A stretch of 56,525 nucleotides of DNA from Methylohalobius sp. Its GTDB lineage: Bacteria; Pseudomonadota; Gammaproteobacteria; Methylococcales; Methylothermaceae. Shown here one piece after another: positions 8,028-17,932 of this stretch. Under the pieces are notes generated by a model. It had not been told where the DNA came from and did no database searches. It saw only the letters and a program-made list of their open reading frames with translations. Numbering within the stretch: the first letter of the stretch is position 1; every line of letters starts with the position of its first letter. The translations under genes and the position numbers were made by a program. The DNA lies in assembly GCA_026415315.1 (NCBI GenBank), contig JAOAHI010000009.1, positions 1-56,525 of the forward strand. The letters run 5' to 3'.

Positions 8028-9458
8028 ATGGACACCAAAAAACTTGAACAAGTCACCGAGACCCTGTGGAAAATTCCCCCCTCTGGGAAGATGCGCGTTC
8101 CGGTGTTGATCTTCGCCGACGAGGCCTTAATCCGGGAGATGGACGACAAGGTGGCCGAGCAGGCCAGCAACGTCGCCACCCTCCCTGGCATCGTGGGGGC
8201 TTGTTACGTCATGCCCGATGCTCACTGGGGGTATGGCTTTCCCATCGGCGGCGTGGCGGCCTTTGATCCTAAGAAAGGCGGAGTCGTCTCGGCAGGAGGG
8301 GTAGGATTTGACATTTCCTGCGGCGTTAGAACCTTGCATACCGGCCTCAAGCGCGAGGAAGTGGAACCCGTAGCCAAAGAATTGGCCGATGCCTTATATG
8401 CTGCTGTACCGGTAGGCGTCGGCAGCCGCGGTCAGATTTCCTTAAGCGATAAAGAAATGGAGGCCATGCTCCAGGGCGGAGCCGAGTGGGCGGTCGCGCA
8501 AGGCTATGGGCGTCAAGAAGACCTAGAGCGCATCGAAGAACGCGGTCGCATGCGCGGGGCAGTTCCGGGCGAAGTCTCCCAGCACGCGCGCGAACGCCAG
8601 CGGCGTGAGATGGGGACCTTGGGCTCCGGCAACCATTACTTAGAGGTGCAGGTCGTGGATGAAATCTACGACCAAAAAGTCGCTGAGGTCTTTGGCTTGC
8701 GCCAAGGTGAAATCGTCGTCACCATCCACTGTGGCTCGCGCGGCCTAGGCCATCAGATCGGTACCGAATATTTGAAGAAAATGCAGCAGGCGGCCAAGGA
8801 ATACGGCATCGAGCTGCCGGACCGGGAGCTGGCCTGCGCCCCCCTCGACTCGCCGGTAGGCAGAAGCTACTTGGGCGCGATGCGCGCAGCGATCAACTGC
8901 GCCCTGGCCAACCGCCAGATCATTACCCATCTAGTGCGGCAAGTGTTTTCTGAGTTCTTCCCCCAAGCCAGGCTTGACCTAATTTACGATGTCTCCCACA
9001 ACACCTGCAAAGAAGAAACCCACGAGATCGCTGGCCAAAAGAGAAATCTGTTTGTCCACCGCAAAGGCGCCACGCGCGCTTTTGGTCCAGGTCATCCCGA
9101 GATTCCTGAAGCCTTTCGAGAGATAGGTCAACCGGTGATCATCGGCGGGTCGATGGGGACAGCCTCCTACATCCTGGTCGGTACGGAGGAAGGTGAGGCC
9201 TTGTCTTTGTCCTCAGCTTGTCACGGTGCTGGACGGGCCATGAGCCGCAAGCAGGCGACTAAAACCTGGAAGGGGCGCGAGGTGGTCGAGGAACTGGCCA
9301 GGCAAGGCGTGATCGTGCGCAGCCCCTCCATGCGTGGGGTAGCGGAAGAGGCTCCGCAAGCCTATAAAGACGTGGATAAAGTGGTTCGCGCCGCCGACCA
9401 GGCGAAAATCGCTAAACTGGTGGCGCGTCTTGGGCCCATCGTTTGCGTCAAGGGTTAG
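8028..9458 (+). CDS. rtcB: RtcB RNA-splicing ligase
   Basis: The 476-residue enzyme joins 2',3'-cyclic phosphate or 3'-phosphate RNA ends to 5'-OH ends using GTP and Mn2+. Metal and guanylylation motifs are complete: MPDAHWGYGFPIGGV, GGVGFDISCGVR, LGSGNHYLEVQ, HCGSRGLGHQ, YDVSHN and SSACHGAGRAMSRKQA with the GMP-accepting His. A GAGGAA ribosome binding site precedes the ATG. Pairing with archease points to RNA repair or tRNA ligation. There is no RtcA cyclase or RtcR regulator in the window, unlike the E. coli rtc operon. Confidence 0.97.
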   Translation: MDTKKLEQVTETLWKIPPSGKMRVPVLIFADEALIREMDDKVAEQASNVATLPGIVGACYVMPDAHWGYGFPIGGVAAFDPKKGGVVSAGGVGFDISCGVRTLHTGLKREEVEPVAKELADALYAAVPVGVGSRGQISLSDKEMEAMLQGGAEWAVAQGYGRQEDLERIEERGRMRGAVPGEVSQHARERQRREMGTLGSGNHYLEVQVVDEIYDQKVAEVFGLRQGEIVVTIHCGSRGLGHQIGTEYLKKMQQAAKEYGIELPDRELACAPLDSPVGRSYLGAMRAAINCALANRQIITHLVRQVFSEFFPQARLDLIYDVSHNTCKEETHEIAGQKRNLFVHRKGATRAFGPGHPEIPEAFREIGQPVIIGGSMGTASYILVGTEEGEALSLSSACHGAGRAMSRKQATKTWKGREVVEELARQGVIVRSPSMRGVAEEAPQAYKDVDKVVRAADQAKIAKLVARLGPIVCVKG

Positions 9459-10117
9459 GCCAAAAGAACTGCCAGCACTCCGGTCATGAAAATGCCATCG
9501 AAGGTGCCGGCTCCGCCGATAGAAGCGATGGGAGCGCCCAAGGCGGGAAGGTCTTTAAGCCGTAACAGGTCAGCGCCGATCAGCACCCCCAAAGTACCGC
9601 AGATGTAAGCAAGCGGGGCGGGATTGTCCCCGCCCAAAACGATTCCCACTACCGCGGCGGCGAGCGGGGCAACCAGCATCGGCATCCCGATGCCGATGCC
9701 CGGAATGGGGCGGCTTAAAGCATAAGCGATGCCAGCGACGATTGCTGTTCCCAACGCCAAAGGCAGCATGGGCAAGTCGAGGCGGTTGATCAGGTGCAGG
9801 GAAAACAGCACCGGGATTAGGCCGCCGCCGACGTTGACCGCGATAATGGTCTTTCCGGTGAAGGGCAAAAGCGGCGGGCGAAGCAGGCCGAATGGGGTCT
9901 GAATGACTTCAGGTGGAGGCTGAGAGCGAATGGAGAACAGCGGCAGGTTGATCGCGCTTCCCAGCAGACAGCCCAACAACAGCAAAAGCGCCCCGGCGGG
10001 GGAAAGCCCCAGCTTTTCAAACGACAGCGAAATCAGATGCAGCTGGATAAAAGTCAGTAGAAAGATCAATAAAAACAGCACTAGGACAAATTGCAGGGGC
10101 GAAAACGGAAAGCGCAT
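9455..10117 (-). CDS. DUF1614 family membrane protein
   Basis: The product has around six to seven hydrophobic segments, starting with LQFVLVLFLLIFLLTFIQLH, and family-type motifs: SAINLPLF, IIAVNVGGGLIPVLFSLHLI and the closing APIASIGGAGTFDGIFMTG. The conserved Asn, Gly and Asp residues within membrane segments recall intramembrane enzymes or transporters, but no function is known for DUF1614. The ATG at 10117 with GGGGAAA just upstream is preferred to an in-frame TTG at 10132. It converges on rtcB with a 4 bp overlap. Confidence 0.8.
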   Translation of the reverse strand: MRFPFSPLQFVLVLFLLIFLLTFIQLHLISLSFEKLGLSPAGALLLLLGCLLGSAINLPLFSIRSQPPPEVIQTPFGLLRPPLLPFTGKTIIAVNVGGGLIPVLFSLHLINRLDLPMLPLALGTAIVAGIAYALSRPIPGIGIGMPMLVAPLAAAVVGIVLGGDNPAPLAYICGTLGVLIGADLLRLKDLPALGAPIASIGGAGTFDGIFMTGVLAVLLA

Positions 10118-10217
10118 GCTTGATTTCCCCAAACGTGCAGGGTAAAAACAACGGTAACTTCAAACTTTATCTTGGCCGCAAACGGCTGGCAAATTTTCTC
10201 ACGGTGAGGAGGAAGGT

Positions 10218-11125
10218 GTGCGCACGTTGGCTGGAATCACCCTATTTTTGGCGATGCCTGTGGCTTTAGCCGGCTGGGCCAAATTTTACGGCGACAATGT
10301 CCGCTTTGACGGCTTTAAGTTGACCTCGGACGGTGGGATGGTGGTCTTAGGCGAGCTTAGCTGCAATGAATACGACGATTGCGATCCCGGTGAAAGTAGG
10401 CCGTTTAATGACGAAGCGTGATGGACTTGGGTGGCTAGGCTAGATCGCAGTGGGGGGCGTTTGGCAGAAATGCTATGGCGGGTGGTTTGCGAGCTCGATT
10501 TTGCCGACGCGCGATGGCGGATTCCTGGTGATGGGAGAGACCGGAGATTCCGATGAACCCCAGGGGAAGAGGTATTTTAGTCAAGCTGGACCCGCAAGGG
10601 GGAGTTCAGTGGAGCAAAGGTTACTATGTTTCGTCCTCAGAGGAAGTGAGCTTAGCAGTGGCAGCAGAGACGGAAACCGGATACGTTGTCGTTGGAGAAA
10701 GCGAGGCTACCCGAACTGCTGCGGCATTTGGTTCATGCAAGCAGATTTTGGAGGCGGGGAAATCTTACGGCAATGGCGGCTCCCATCGCGTTGAAGACGC
10801 CTTCTGGGCCGGAGCTGCTAGGCGTCCGTTGTGAAATGAGAGCCTTTGGCGGCGGCTGGATGTGGATCGCCCGGCACGCTTTGAGCGACCCACGACGCCG
10901 GCTGATTTTGTCAACTTGCGATTTGGGGTATACGGTGGCGAGGACGACGAGTTTGGGTCTTTCAGCATCTGGCCGGTGGTGGACTGGGGCGCGACGGGCG
11001 GAGCAGTCGGGCTGTCTTGGACGGAGGCCTCGGTGTTCAGAGCCAGCTTGCTTTCCGACTTAAGCCCTCAGGAGTTGCAAAGGATTTTGGCCACCAGCCC
11101 GATCGTAAACGCGTGGGTCAGGTAG
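10218..11125 (+). pseudogene. Broken exported repeat protein (delta-60/beta-propeller type)
   Basis: A GTG preceded by a strong ribosome binding site (GAGGAGGAAGG) opens a signal peptide (LAGITLFLAMPVALAG). The repeat W-x-K-x-Y-G...T-x-D-G-G-x-x-V-x-G-E is seen three times, at about 10281, 10463 and 10613, but in three different reading frames. A TGA interrupts the first frame at 10419-10421, a frame change falls in the G run at 10452-10457, another near 10560, and more before the last frame, which runs from 10862 to 11125. The repeats resemble delta-60 propeller blades of secreted proteins. Such a density of lesions argues for a genuine pseudogene, though base-calling errors could add to it. 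Confidence 0.65.
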
Positions 11126-11194
11126 AGCTTGAGCCTTGACACGCGTTTAAAGCAGCCCAATAATAAAGAATTTTCAAATCTAGAGGGGAAAAAC

Positions 11195-11470
11195 TTGGCG
11201 AACACGGCATCGGCAAAAAAACGTGCCCGGCAAGCAGAAAAGCGCTATCTTCTCAATAAAGCGCACCGCAGTCGGGTGCGGACCATGATCAAGCACGTAC
11301 TCAAAGCGATCGAGGCTAAGGACTTAGAGGCGGCCCGCGAGGCTTACCGTAAGGCGGTACCTGTCATCGACTCGATGGTCAACAAAGGCATCCTCCACAA
11401 AAACAACGCCGCCCGTAAAAAAAGCCGCCTAAATGCTCGGCTGAAGGCATTAGCCCAAGTCTCGGCGTGA
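11195..11470 (+). CDS. rpsT: 30S ribosomal protein S20
   Basis: The 92-residue Lys/Arg-rich protein has the classic S20 pattern: ANTASAKKRARQAEKR, RSRVRTMIKHVLKAIEAKD, and VNKGILHKNNAARKKSRLNA. It binds 16S rRNA helices early in 30S assembly. I choose TTG at 11195, which follows an AGAGGGG ribosome binding site and gives the normal length; the longer in-frame reading from 11129 adds residues not found in S20. UUG starts are known for rpsT in E. coli, where they help autoregulation. Confidence 0.96.
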   Translation: MANTASAKKRARQAEKRYLLNKAHRSRVRTMIKHVLKAIEAKDLEAAREAYRKAVPVIDSMVNKGILHKNNAARKKSRLNARLKALAQVSA

Positions 11471-11486
11471 TTGTATCGATTTCACT

Positions 11487-11511
11487 GGGCGGGCTTGCGT
11501 GTCCGCCCTTG
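11487..11511 (+). terminator. Hairpin between rpsT and proB
   Basis: GGGCGG (11487-11492) pairs with CCGCCC (11503-11508) around a 10-base loop, followed by TTGT. The T-run is poor, so termination would be inefficient; it lies between two convergent genes where a terminator is expected. Confidence 0.4.
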
Positions 11512-11520
11512 TCGCTCGGA

Positions 11521-13690
<2,170 letters not shown>

Positions 13691-13713
13691 TCAAAGTGGT
13701 TAAGACAAAAGGC

Positions 13714-13971
13714 TTAAGTTGGGACTACGCTGACGAACTTGCGTTGTTTTGGTCCCTTGACCTGAAAGACAACTCGCCCGTCTGTTAAGGCGAACAGAGT
13801 ATAATCTTTGCCGCATCCTACGTTTTCGCCTGCGTGGAAGTGCGTACCGCGCTGACGAACCAGGATGTTACCTGCTTTGACCAACTGACCACCGAATCGT
13901 TTCACCCCCAGGCGTTTGGAGATCGAATCGCGGCCATTGCGGCTGCTGCCGCCTGCTTTTTTGTGCGCCAT
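13714..13971 (-). CDS. rpmA: 50S ribosomal protein L27
   Basis: The 85-residue product has the L27 start [15 protein letters not shown] and the conserved [22 protein letters not shown]. It lies near the peptidyl transferase centre of the 50S subunit. It follows rplU by 17 bp in the same operon, with a ribosome binding site (AGGATG-like) in the gap. Confidence 0.97.
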   Translation of the reverse strand: MAHKKAGGSSRNGRDSISKRLGVKRFGGQLVKAGNILVRQRGTHFHAGENVGCGKDYTLFALTDGRVVFQVKGPKQRKFVSVVPT

Positions 13972-13988
13972 GGTTGCATCCTCTTTTT

Positions 13989-14297
13989 TTAGGAGATGTC
14001 TGTGATTTGAACCTCGGTATAATACTGCCGATGGCCTTGGCGCTTCATATGGTGTTTGCGCCGCTTGAATTTAATAATCCGGATTTTTGGATGGCGACCG
14101 TGGGCGAGCACACGCGCGCTGACTCGGCTACCTTCGATATAAGGAGAGCCGGTTTTGACGCCCTGTTCTGAGCGCAGCAAAAGCACTTTGTCGAAGGTCA
14201 CCGTCGCGCCTTCGGCTGCGTCCAGTTTTTCGATCTTAAGCCTCTGGCCTGTCCCGACTCGATATTGTTTGCCGCCTGTCTGAATCACTGCATACAT
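13989..14297 (-). CDS. rplU: 50S ribosomal protein L21
   Basis: The 102-residue product begins [19 protein letters not shown] and ends with [16 protein letters not shown], both typical of L21, which binds 23S rRNA domain I. It leads the rplU-rpmA operon, with AGGGAGC as ribosome binding site and a strong promoter upstream. Confidence 0.97.
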   Translation of the reverse strand: MYAVIQTGGKQYRVGTGQRLKIEKLDAAEGATVTFDKVLLLRSEQGVKTGSPYIEGSRVSARVLAHGRHPKIRIIKFKRRKHHMKRQGHRQYYTEVQITDIS

Positions 14298-14341
14298 AGC
14301 TGTGTGCTCCCTATCGCTAATTTTCCAAATGTAAACAAAAA

Positions 14342-14370
14342 ACTATACCTTGCTAAATGAAGTTGGTCAA
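14342..14370 (-). promoter_or_regulatory. Sigma-70 promoter for rplU-rpmA
   Basis: On the minus strand TTGACC (14365-14370) and TATAGT (14342-14347) are separated by exactly 17 bases. The predicted start lies about 40 bases before rplU. Its -35 box overlaps the -35 box of the divergent ispB promoter. Confidence 0.65.
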
Positions 14371-14391
14371 CTAGTGAAGGTAGTGTATCAT
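14363..14391 (+). promoter_or_regulatory. Sigma-70 promoter for ispB
   Basis: TTGGTC (14363-14368) and TATCAT (14386-14391) lie 17 bases apart on the plus strand, about 30 bases before the ispB ATG. The match is moderate. The -35 overlaps that of the rplU promoter, so the two polymerases should compete. Confidence 0.45.
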
Positions 14392-14423
14392 TTTGCTTTC
14401 CTGATAAACGTGTCTGCCGGTCT

Positions 14424-15427
14424 ATGACGGTGATCCCTGAAACCAACGATTCCACCCGGAGCTACGACCAAATTCGGTCGTTAGTGGCCGACCAAATCCG
14501 CTTGGTAGATCGGCTGATCCTCGATCAGCTCAGCTCGGACGTGGTTCTGGTCAATCAGATCGGCCGTTATATTATCAACAGCGGTGGTAAGCGCCTGCGT
14601 CCCCTGCTTCATCTCCTGGCGGCTAATGCGCTGGGCTATCGCGAGGATCACCACATTACTTTGGCGGCGGTGATCGAATTTATCCACACAGCTACTTTGC
14701 TCCACGACGATGTGGTGGACGAATCTGAGCTTAGGCGTGGTCAAAATACCGCCAATTCGGTGTGGGGCAATGCAGCCAGCGTGTTGGTTGGGGATTATCT
14801 GTATTCGGCCGCTTTTAAAATGATGGTTGGGCTTAAACAGCTCAAGGTGATGGAAGTGATGGCCGAGACCACAACTGCCATCGCCGAGGGCGAGGTACTG
14901 CAGTTGCTCAACATCCATAACCCGACCACTTCCGAAGCGAAGTATCTGGAGGTGATCTGGCGTAAGACAGCCGTTTTGTTCAGTGCTGCGGCCCGCTTGG
15001 CGGCCATCCTGGCTGGTGAGTCTCCGCATATTGAGGAGGGTTTAGCGCAATACGGATTACACCTCGGCATCGCCTTCCAGCTAATCGACGATGTGCTTGA
15101 CTACCGAGCCGATCCCGAGCAATTAGGAAAAAACTTGGGCGATGACCTAGCCGAAGGCAAACCCACTTTGCCCTTGATCTATGCTATGCAGAAGGCGAAT
15201 CCGGCCGAGGCCGAGATCATCCGGCGCGGCATAGAGACAGGGGCGATCGCAGCGCCTTTGCCGAAATTTACAAAATCATTGAATCCACCAATGCGATCGC
15301 CTACACTATAGCGCGCGCCAAGGATGAGGTGCAAAAGGCCATCCTCGCGCTTGCGCCACTGGCTCCCTCTAGCTACAAGGAAGCGATGATTGCGCTGGCG
15401 GAGTTTTCCGTGCAAAGAACTCATTGA
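14424..15427 (+). CDS. ispB: Polyprenyl (octaprenyl) diphosphate synthase, frameshifted near its end
   Basis: This trans-prenyltransferase builds the side chain of ubiquinone. The first frame shows GGKRLRPLLHLLAA, the first Asp-rich motif LLHDDVVDESELRRG, and the second QLIDDVLDYRADPEQLGKNLGDD. The frame is lost at about 15240-15245: the zero frame ends with an unrelated tail at 15311, whereas the -1 frame continues with the expected FAEIYKIIESTNAIAY and ends at 15427. Restoring one G to the GGGG at 15240-15243 recovers a normal enzyme of about 335 residues. Since quinone synthesis is essential for respiration, a base-calling error is the likeliest cause. Confidence 0.88.
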
Positions 15428-15433
15428 TTTTCT

Positions 15434-15510
15434 CGGGGTGTAGCTCAGCTTGGTAGAGCGCCGTCTTCGGGAGGCGGAAGTCGCTGGTTCAAATCCAGTC
15501 ACCCCGACCA
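15434..15510 (+). tRNA. tRNA-Pro (anticodon CGG)
   Basis: A full cloverleaf can be folded: 7 bp acceptor stem CGGGGTG/CACCCCG, D arm GCTC...GAGC, anticodon stem CCGTC/GGCGG with loop TTCGGGA (anticodon CGG, reading CCG), and T arm with loop TTCAAAT. The CCA end is encoded (15508-15510). It lies 6 bp after the restored ispB stop, and its last 12 bases overlap the 3' end of the opposing M14 gene. Confidence 0.95.
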
Positions 15511-16521
15511 ACTCTCCAGCCGCTCCATCAAATAGCCCAGGCAATCCTGGCGTATGATGCGCTCGTCCAAAGTTAGCATGGACGGCATGAGCTTGCGCGT
15601 CAGCACCAACCTCCCCCTGTCGACGGCGAAATAGCGTTCGCTGACTTCGTTGCCTTCTTCGTCTACAGCGAGCAGCGGAAGCGCGTTCGAGCACGTCTGG
15701 CCCCAGCCGACTCCAGCTGGAAGTTCAACGAAGTTGAGGCGGTCTAAGTCTTCGCGCAAGATCAGCTCCGCCTCATCGCTCTTGAAGCTAAAGCGAATTC
15801 CAGGACGGATCTTCACTTGGGCGACGGTGTGAAATAGATCCAGGGCGTGAGAGGAAAGCGGTTTGTTGGGAATGGCCGTCAGATGCAGGCAGGTATCGAG
15901 GAAATCAAAAGCGTGGCGAATGCCCAACTCGGTGCCCGGGCGGCCGCACTCTAGAGTTACTGCCGGACACAGCTGAGCAAAAGCCATAGACTGCACACCC
16001 AAAGGGCGGCGGAAATAGACTACTAAGCGCCCAAAGAGGCGGGCAAAGTTCAAAAAGCGCAAGTCGAGGGAATTGATGCATGCATAATGGGGGTTGCGCC
16101 CAGAGTTGTTGTGGATGTCCACGCTGGCAAAGACACCGCGCTCGGCCATAATTTGCCAGACTTTTTGCATCAATTTAGCCTCCGGGCAGTCGGCTTGATC
16201 ACCGCCAGGCCAGACCCGATTGTAGTCCGGCTGACTGTCTAGCCGCCTGACACCAAACTGAGCGGCTTTAATATTGCCGAAAAATATTGCTAAGCTCCGC
16301 GGCAGAGGATGAGTGCGATATTTCTTAAGCAAGCGCTGTACGGCTAGCAACCCGGTGATCTCGTCGCCGTGAAGCAGCACCGAGACGAACAATGGGCGAG
16401 GCTCCTTACCCTCTCGGTAAAGGAGAGTCGGGTCGGGTAGCAGCGTGTGAAGATCCCGCGCGTCAATGTCTAGCAGACGCTCGGGGATCGACTCAATCCG
16501 ATGCAGGGTCAAATCTTCCAT
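15499..16521 (-). CDS. M14-type succinylglutamate desuccinylase/aspartoacylase family hydrolase
   Basis: The zinc-site motifs LLHGDEITG (HxxE) and ASVDIHNNSGRNPHY (third ligand His) mark the M14 carboxypeptidase/AstE-aspartoacylase family. A later VTLECGRPG is also typical and may carry catalytic Glu. These enzymes release amino acids from N-acyl or peptide substrates. I place the start at ATG 16521; the longer frame to 16617 lies within the upstream gene. It overlaps that carboxylate-amine ligase gene by 13 bp, suggesting a linked job in making and cutting amide bonds. The length, about 340 residues, is normal. Confidence 0.85.
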   Translation of the reverse strand: MEDLTLHRIESIPERLLDIDARDLHTLLPDPTLLYREGKEPRPLFVSVLLHGDEITGLLAVQRLLKKYRTHPLPRSLAIFFGNIKAAQFGVRRLDSQPDYNRVWPGGDQADCPEAKLMQKVWQIMAERGVFASVDIHNNSGRNPHYACINSLDLRFLNFARLFGRLVVYFRRPLGVQSMAFAQLCPAVTLECGRPGTELGIRHAFDFLDTCLHLTAIPNKPLSSHALDLFHTVAQVKIRPGIRFSFKSDEAELILREDLDRLNFVELPAGVGWGQTCSNALPLLAVDEEGNEVSERYFAVDRGRLVLTRKLMPSMLTLDERIIRQDCLGYLMERLESWSG

Positions 16522-17924
16522 GTGTGAACCGGCTGCCCTTGGCGCTGATGGGCAAGGTAAGCACGGGTCATGGCGACAAAGTCCCGGCCATGAGCGGCGA
16601 TATAGCGGCGCTGCCACTGGCTTCCGGTCTGACCGGCCAGAATGCGTTCCAAGATTAAATCCAGATAAAAACTCCCCTCGCCGCCAGCGCCTAATTGCTC
16701 AAGTCCCTTGCGAGCGCGCGGCAGAAACTCATCTACGAGCAGGTGACGCAGGCGCCAGCGACGCTCCCTAGTCCAGACGACGTGGGCGTCTAGGCCGTGC
16801 CTAGCCGCCTGATAAAAATTGTCGCGAGCCTGGGTGAAAGGGATGGGTATAGGCTCATGGCTAAGGTTCCAAGTCAAGCCGTAGTACAGCGCCGCGTTAG
16901 CGATCATATCGATCAGCGTGGGACCGGAGGGGATGACTCGGTGCTCGATCCGAAAGTGAGGGACGCCGTCTTTGTCAAAGCCTATCAGCGGCCTGTTCCA
17001 GCGCCAAATGGTACCGTTATGGAGACGCAGGTGAGCGAAGCGCTCGGGCGGCTCTTGGAATACGATGGGCAGCAGGACTGGAAAATGCTCTCGGTTTTCC
17101 CGAAAGACCTCGCTCAGATAGCGGCGTGCATAGCCTGTCCCGAATCCCACCCGCTTTAGGGGGCCGCTGCCCGCGCTGCCCACCCCACCGATCTCGACCG
17201 CTTGTTCGAACAGGGGGATACGGGTCTCAGCCCACAGGTCCTTGCCGAACAGATAAGGAGAATTGGCTCCAGCCGCCACCGTTGCCGCTGAGGCGAGGAG
17301 AGAGGCATTGTATAACGCTACCGCTTGATCCAAAGGCGCCTGCAGGTGCAGCTGGAACGAGGTGGTGCCGGCTTCCAGCATCACGTCGTCGTGGCAGCAC
17401 TCGAGGTGTTCATGGCCAGTGATTTCAAGGTGCAACGGGGAGCCGCGCAATTTTAAAACTTGTTCGTTTAGGGCCCGATAACGATTCAGGGGCGACATGT
17501 TGGCCAGAGACAGATCGCTCTCCTGCAGCGTCGGCAGGATACCGATCATCAATAAACGTGCACCAAGTTCGTCGGCTATGGTCTCCGCCCGCTGCCACAG
17601 CTCGGCCAGATCGCGGTGAAGGCGGGAGAGAGCGTCTCCGCGCAATGGTTGGGGGACAACGTTGAGCTCGATGTTGAAGCGGGCTAGCTCCGGACAAGCC
17701 AAGGGATCGTTGAGGCGAGCCAGATAGCGATCGTTAATAGGAGCTGGCCGCAGGGCTTGGTCCACCAGCCAGGCCTCTAACTCGAGGCCGGCCACTGGCG
17801 GGCTGGAGGCTAAGCCGCCTTGCCGTTCAAGTTCCCAGAGCATTTCCGTCTCGACTTGGAGGTGCCGGTGGAAAAGCGCAAAATCCTCTGGCGCGAATTC
17901 GGTTTTCTCGATTTCCTGACCCAT
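16509..17924 (-). CDS. GCS2-family carboxylate-amine ligase (glutamate-cysteine ligase-like)
   Basis: This 471-residue protein belongs to the GCS2/YbdK-like branch of glutamate-cysteine ligases. Recognisable parts are GLELEAWLVD near residue 45 (acidic, metal-binding), RFNIELNVVPQPLRG, the central EAGTTSFQLHLQ, and RIEHRVIPSGPTLIDMIAN. The fold uses ATP to join an amino group to a carboxylate; the true substrates of this subgroup are uncertain and it need not make gamma-glutamylcysteine. It lies in the purE operon between a PHP phosphatase gene and an M14 hydrolase gene. Confidence 0.82.
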   Translation of the reverse strand: MGQEIEKTEFAPEDFALFHRHLQVETEMLWELERQGGLASSPPVAGLELEAWLVDQALRPAPINDRYLARLNDPLACPELARFNIELNVVPQPLRGDALSRLHRDLAELWQRAETIADELGARLLMIGILPTLQESDLSLANMSPLNRYRALNEQVLKLRGSPLHLEITGHEHLECCHDDVMLEAGTTSFQLHLQAPLDQAVALYNASLLASAATVAAGANSPYLFGKDLWAETRIPLFEQAVEIGGVGSAGSGPLKRVGFGTGYARRYLSEVFRENREHFPVLLPIVFQEPPERFAHLRLHNGTIWRWNRPLIGFDKDGVPHFRIEHRVIPSGPTLIDMIANAALYYGLTWNLSHEPIPIPFTQARDNFYQAARHGLDAHVVWTRERRWRLRHLLVDEFLPRARKGLEQLGAGGEGSFYLDLILERILAGQTGSQWQRRYIAAHGRDFVAMTRAYLAHQRQGQPVHTWKI

Positions 17925-17932
17925 GGCGGCCT

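Noticed and set aside
10419-10421. TGA read through as tryptophan or selenocysteine
   Set aside because: All neighbouring genes use TGA as stop, no SECIS-like structure is evident, and the gene has several further frame breaks.
15236-15247. Programmed -1 ribosomal frameshifting in ispB
   Set aside because: The site is not a canonical slippery heptamer, no stimulating hairpin or internal ribosome binding site is evident, and simple loss of one G explains the data.
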